Translations under genes and position numbers: made by a program
In this document: positions 61,426-64,000 of the stretch, piece by piece
How the letters are laid out: every line of letters starts with the position of its first letter
Numbering within the stretch: position 1 is the stretch's first letter
Notes under the pieces: model-generated
Seen by the model: the letters and a program-made list of their open reading frames with translations, nothing else
Told to the model about the DNA's origin: nothing
The model's database searches: none
Source of the DNA: CBDDHT01 sp965227905
GTDB lineage: Bacteria > Pseudomonadota > Alphaproteobacteria > Rhizobiales > Methyloligellaceae
Length of the DNA: 64,000 nucleotides
Direction of reading: 5' to 3'
NCBI GenBank assembly: GCA_965227905.1
Contig: OZ245780.1
Coordinates: 5,456,001 to 5,520,000 of the forward strand

Positions 61426-62883
61426 ATGACCGATGGCAAGACACTGAACCCGAGCCTTGATCTCTCCAAAGATGAAATGCGCGCGCTCGGATATCGAGCC
61501 GTTGATCTTCTTGTAGAGCATTTCGACACGATTCCGGATCGTTCTCCCGTGGCCACCGCAAGCCGTTCGGAAATGGATCAACTTCTGATGGAGCCCATTC
61601 CGGAGAACGGTATGGAAACTTCGGAAGTGCTGGCAGAGGTCACCAAAGACGTCTTCCCGAACTGCGATCTCCTCACCCATCCGCGCTTTTTCTCATTCGT
61701 CCCGAGCCCGAACAACTATGTCAGCGCTCTCGCCGACTTCCTGGCATCGGGATTCAACGTCTTTGCCGGCGGATGGGTGACATCACCGGCGGCGGTCGAG
61801 GTCGAGCTCGTTACGATCAACTGGTTGCTCAACTTGTTTGGACTCCCCGAGAAAGAAGGCGGCGGGCTGTACACGAGTGGCGGTTCTGTTGCGAACCTGA
61901 CAGGGCTTGCAGCGGCAAGGCGGATCAAGCTGCGCGAGAGACTGGACGGCGCAACGCTCTACCTGTCCGATCAGGCGCATTCGTCGAATATCCGCGCGGC
62001 CAAGTTGCTCGGGTTCCAGCCCGATCAGATCCGCATCGTTCCCTCGGACGCCAAGTTCCGTATGGATGTGGATGCCCTGCAAACCCTCTTCCAGGCGGAT
62101 GTCGCCGGGGGCAAAGAGCCGTTCTGCGTCTTGGCGACCGCCGGTACGACCAACACCGGCGCTGTGGATCCGCTGGAAGAAATCGCAGCCTTCTGCCGGG
62201 TCGAGGATCTGTGGATGCATGTGGATGCCGCCTATGGCGGCGCCGCGATCCTGACCGATGAGGGCCGCTCGGCGCTCAAAGGTATCGAGCGGGCACATTC
62301 GATCACCGTCGATCCGCACAAATGGATGTTTCAGCCCTACGAAATCGGCTGCCTTCTGGTGCGAGAACATGCCTGGCTGAAAGCCACATTTGCGCAGGCG
62401 CCCGAATATCTGCGCGACATCCAGGGGAGTTCAGAAGAGGTCAATCTCTATGACCATGGCGTGCAGCTCACCCGCGGCTTTCGGGCGCTGAAATTCTATA
62501 TGTCGATAAAGACGTTCGGCCTTGCGTCATTCAGAGAGGCCGTGCAGATCGGCTGCGATACGGCGAAAGAAACAGAGACGTTTCTGCGCCAGCGGCCCGA
62601 CTGGGAAATCGTGTCGCCCGCAACGCTCGGTGTCCTCGCGTTCCGGTACAAACCTGCCGAAAGTAATCTGTCGGGCGAAGAAGTGGATGCGCTCAACGAG
62701 CATCTCTCGAAAGAGATCGTTGCGTCCGGTCACGCCATGCTGGTGACCACGGTCCTGAAGGGCATGGTCGTTCTGCGCATGTGCCTGATCAATCCAAGGA
62801 TCGAATTCGACAGAGATGTGCGATCGACAATCCTGGCGCTTGAGGAGATTGCGGCGGAATATGGAGCGACGCTCGAAAGCTGA
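61426..62883 (+). CDS. PLP-dependent group II decarboxylase (aromatic-amino-acid type)
   Basis: A 485-residue fold-type I PLP decarboxylase related to DDC, tyrosine/tryptophan and tyramine-forming enzymes. The PLP lysine is Lys299 in VDPHKWMFQPYE. HVDAAYGGAA gives the Asp that binds the pyridine nitrogen, and YTSGGSVANLTGLAAARRIK the phosphate cup. LEHGVQLTRGFRALK-type YDHGVQLTRGFRAL matches the family C-terminal domain. ATG 61426 has AAAGGA nine bases upstream. The amino-acid substrate is not inferable. Its 3' end abuts the tandem repeat array. Confidence 0.87.
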   Translation: MTDGKTLNPSLDLSKDEMRALGYRAVDLLVEHFDTIPDRSPVATASRSEMDQLLMEPIPENGMETSEVLAEVTKDVFPNCDLLTHPRFFSFVPSPNNYVSALADFLASGFNVFAGGWVTSPAAVEVELVTINWLLNLFGLPEKEGGGLYTSGGSVANLTGLAAARRIKLRERLDGATLYLSDQAHSSNIRAAKLLGFQPDQIRIVPSDAKFRMDVDALQTLFQADVAGGKEPFCVLATAGTTNTGAVDPLEEIAAFCRVEDLWMHVDAAYGGAAILTDEGRSALKGIERAHSITVDPHKWMFQPYEIGCLLVREHAWLKATFAQAPEYLRDIQGSSEEVNLYDHGVQLTRGFRALKFYMSIKTFGLASFREAVQIGCDTAKETETFLRQRPDWEIVSPATLGVLAFRYKPAESNLSGEEVDALNEHLSKEIVASGHAMLVTTVLKGMVVLRMCLINPRIEFDRDVRSTILALEEIAAEYGATLES

Positions 62884-62896
62884 TCTGTTGGCCTTT

Positions 62897-63477
62897 GCCA
62901 AGTCGGGAGACTCGGGCTGAAAATTGAAATCCCGCCCGATCGCATCTCGGACCTGCCCCGCGATCCAGGGCTACAAACAGCGGACATACCGTGCTGCCCT
63001 AGGCCCCGGATCAGGTCCGGGGCGTATTTTGATTGTGCAACACCGTTATGGCGTGTCGCCGATCGGTTGAAGCGGCCGTCTGAACGCGATCTCTGGGCAC
63101 CCGCCAAGTTGGGGGACTCTGGCCGCAAATCAAAATCCCATCAGATCGACATCCCGGGCCTGACCCGGGATCCAGGGCTTCAAACAACGGACATGCTGTG
63201 CTGCCCTGGGCCCCGGATCAGGTCCGGGGCGTATTTTGATTATGCAACACCGTTATGGCGTGTCGCCGATCGGTTGAAGCGGCCGTCTGAACGCGATCTC
63301 TGGGTACCCGCCAAGTCGGGGGACTCTGGCCGCAAATCAATATCCCATCAGATCGACATCCCGGGCCTGACCCGGGATCCAGGGCTTCAAACAACGGACA
63401 TGCCGTGCTGCCCCGGGCCCCGGATCAAGTCCGGGGCGTATTGTGATCATGCAACACCGTTATGGCGTGTCGCCGGT
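62897..63477. repeat. Tandem array of a 207-bp unit, about 2.8 copies
   Basis: CCCCGGATCAGGTCCGGGG recurs at 63004 and 63211, and with one change at 63418. CACCGTTATGGCGTGTCGCC recurs at 63041, 63248 and 63455. Each interval is exactly 207 bp. The copy at 62897-63063 is partial and more diverged. Inside each unit is the CCCCGGA..TCCGGGG palindrome and, in the last two, CCCGGGCCTGACCCGGG. The unit includes the last codons and stop of the minus-strand gene that ends at 63460. It fills the only 576-bp gap here, and no gene is supported in it. Confidence 0.88.
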
Positions 63478-63774
63478 CGGTGCGGAGACGACGGGCGTAT
63501 CGCCCCATGACTTCTTCTTGCGCTTGGTCTTCTTGTAAGACTTCTTCGGCTTCGGCTTGGATTTCGGCGGCGGACCGGCATAGCTGCCGCGATGATCTTC
63601 GCCGTATGATCCTCTTGCCTGTGCAAGTTGAATTCGGTCGACCGATTGACTTTCGCTTGCCGTAGATGGGTTTAACGCTGTCATAGCCGGACTTCCCATG
63701 ACGACAGCCGCGCCAATCGCCGACATGGTGCCGACACCTAAACCAAGCACCGCAATCAAGAGTTTCGACGCCAT
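63460..63774 (-). CDS. Small exported lysine/proline-rich protein
   Basis: A 104-residue protein with an N-terminal hydrophobic segment (about residues 4-30), either a signal peptide or a membrane anchor. A low-complexity basic tail PPPKSKPKPKKSYKKTKRKK then SWGDTP follows. The end APTGDTP and stop lie within the last copy of the 207-bp repeat. Function is unknown; a basic tail may bind peptidoglycan, LPS or nucleic acid. Confidence 0.6.
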   Translation of the reverse strand: MASKLLIAVLGLGVGTMSAIGAAVVMGSPAMTALNPSTASESQSVDRIQLAQARGSYGEDHRGSYAGPPPKSKPKPKKSYKKTKRKKKSWGDTPVVSAPTGDTP

Positions 63775-63885
63775 CGACGTTCTCCCTAGATAAGTCTATC
63801 TACTGGCCGGGACACTAGGTGCGCCAAAGTGAACGGGTCCTGAACGCAGACCTCGCATCAATCACGAAACCGTGAGCATCAATGC

Positions 63886-64000
63886 TCACTTCTTCGACTG
63901 GAAGTAGCGCGTCACGCCGGAGAAAATCGCGCCTGAGACCACACAAGGCACAGCAATCTCCGGGTGCCCCGTCGCTGTCGCAACGACGCAGCCGGTCGCA
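63886..64000 (-). CDS. C-terminal fragment of an unidentified protein (5' part outside window)
   Basis: A minus-strand frame open to the window edge encodes about 37 residues, ATGCVVATATGHPEIAVPCV and on to GVTRYFQSKK, before a stop at 63886-63888. The alternating small and hydrophobic residues look like the tail of a membrane or secreted protein. The stop lies inside a GTGAGCA/TGCTCAC hairpin (63872-63889). The family cannot be recognised. Confidence 0.45.
   Translation of the reverse strand, partial: ATGCVVATATGHPEIAVPCVVSGAIFSGVTRYFQSKK

Noticed and set aside
62897..63477. CRISPR array
   Set aside because: The repeating unit is a continuous 207 bp without variable spacers and contains a gene's 3' end.
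63067..63510. 147-residue protein with a 69-residue internal repeat
   Set aside because: The frame is open only because the 207-bp DNA repeat is a multiple of three. It overlaps the 3' end of the supported minus-strand gene and has no ribosome site.

Overview
The window looks like chromosomal DNA of an alphaproteobacterium, perhaps of the Hyphomicrobiales or a related order. This rests on the complete ccoNOQP-ccoGHIS (fixNOQP-fixGHIS) set beside an FnrL-type regulator, moderately high GC, dense operons with 4-bp ATGA/GTGA overlaps, and GC-rich intergenic palindromes. No rRNA, tRNA, integrase, transposase or CRISPR array was recognised, so most of it reads as ordinary chromosome with a few accessory loci.

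Layout. 1-4108: end of a peptide-type ABC importer (binding protein cut by the window edge, two permeases). 4292-11778: a surface-glycan-like locus with three coupled glycosyltransferases facing a SAM methyltransferase and a very unusual ABC/cyclic-nucleotide-domain protein. 12054-17095: cupin protein, gamma-glutamyltransferase, small hypothetical protein, then a FecR protein plus TPR/beta-barrel pair. 17811-20942: a secreted caspase-fold/SH3/PDZ/Sel1/peptidoglycan-binding protein. 21096-28943: a divergent GntR-controlled locus. Its minus arm holds an amidohydrolase, a NadC-like phosphoribosyltransferase, an OMP-decarboxylase-like enzyme, an aldehyde dehydrogenase and a PncC-like protein; its plus arm holds the regulator, an AbrB-family membrane protein and an isocitrate/isopropylmalate dehydrogenase relative. 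29060-31639: histidine phosphatase, a 32-residue membrane peptide, a structured non-coding stretch, a secreted protein and a lipoprotein. 31905-41350: FnrL-like regulator, hemerythrin protein and the cbb3 oxidase operon with its assembly genes, closed by a perfect 35-bp inverted repeat. 41505-54313: DUF2189 and DUF2062 membrane proteins, threonine dehydratase, chemotaxis receptor, MFS exporter, second histidine phosphatase, LysR regulator, globin, membrane P-loop protein, ketopantoate reductase and an orphan sensor kinase. 54418-62883: glgC, sucrose-phosphate-synthase-like enzyme, P-loop kinase, GalT/HIT-like protein, PPi-type phosphofructokinase, 3-hydroxyacid dehydrogenase and aromatic-amino-acid-type decarboxylase. 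62897-63477: a 207-bp tandem repeat that copies the 3' tail of the next gene. The window ends in a small secreted basic protein and the tail of a further gene.

The strongest candidates for something undescribed are three. (1) The 21-29 kb locus encodes, translationally coupled, a quinolinate-phosphoribosyltransferase paralogue lacking a key substrate arginine and an OMP-decarboxylase-family enzyme, next to a PncC-like protein. This suggests a ribotylation-plus-decarboxylation route for a heterocyclic acid, by analogy with orotate to UMP. (2) The 54-60 kb locus joins ADP-glucose synthesis, sucrose-phosphate synthase, a P-loop kinase, a GalT/HIT-like nucleotidyltransferase and PPi-type phosphofructokinase. 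(3) The ABC protein at 8710-11778 has lost the Walker A lysine, the catalytic glutamate and the H-loop histidine, carries a large insertion and ends in a cyclic-nucleotide domain.
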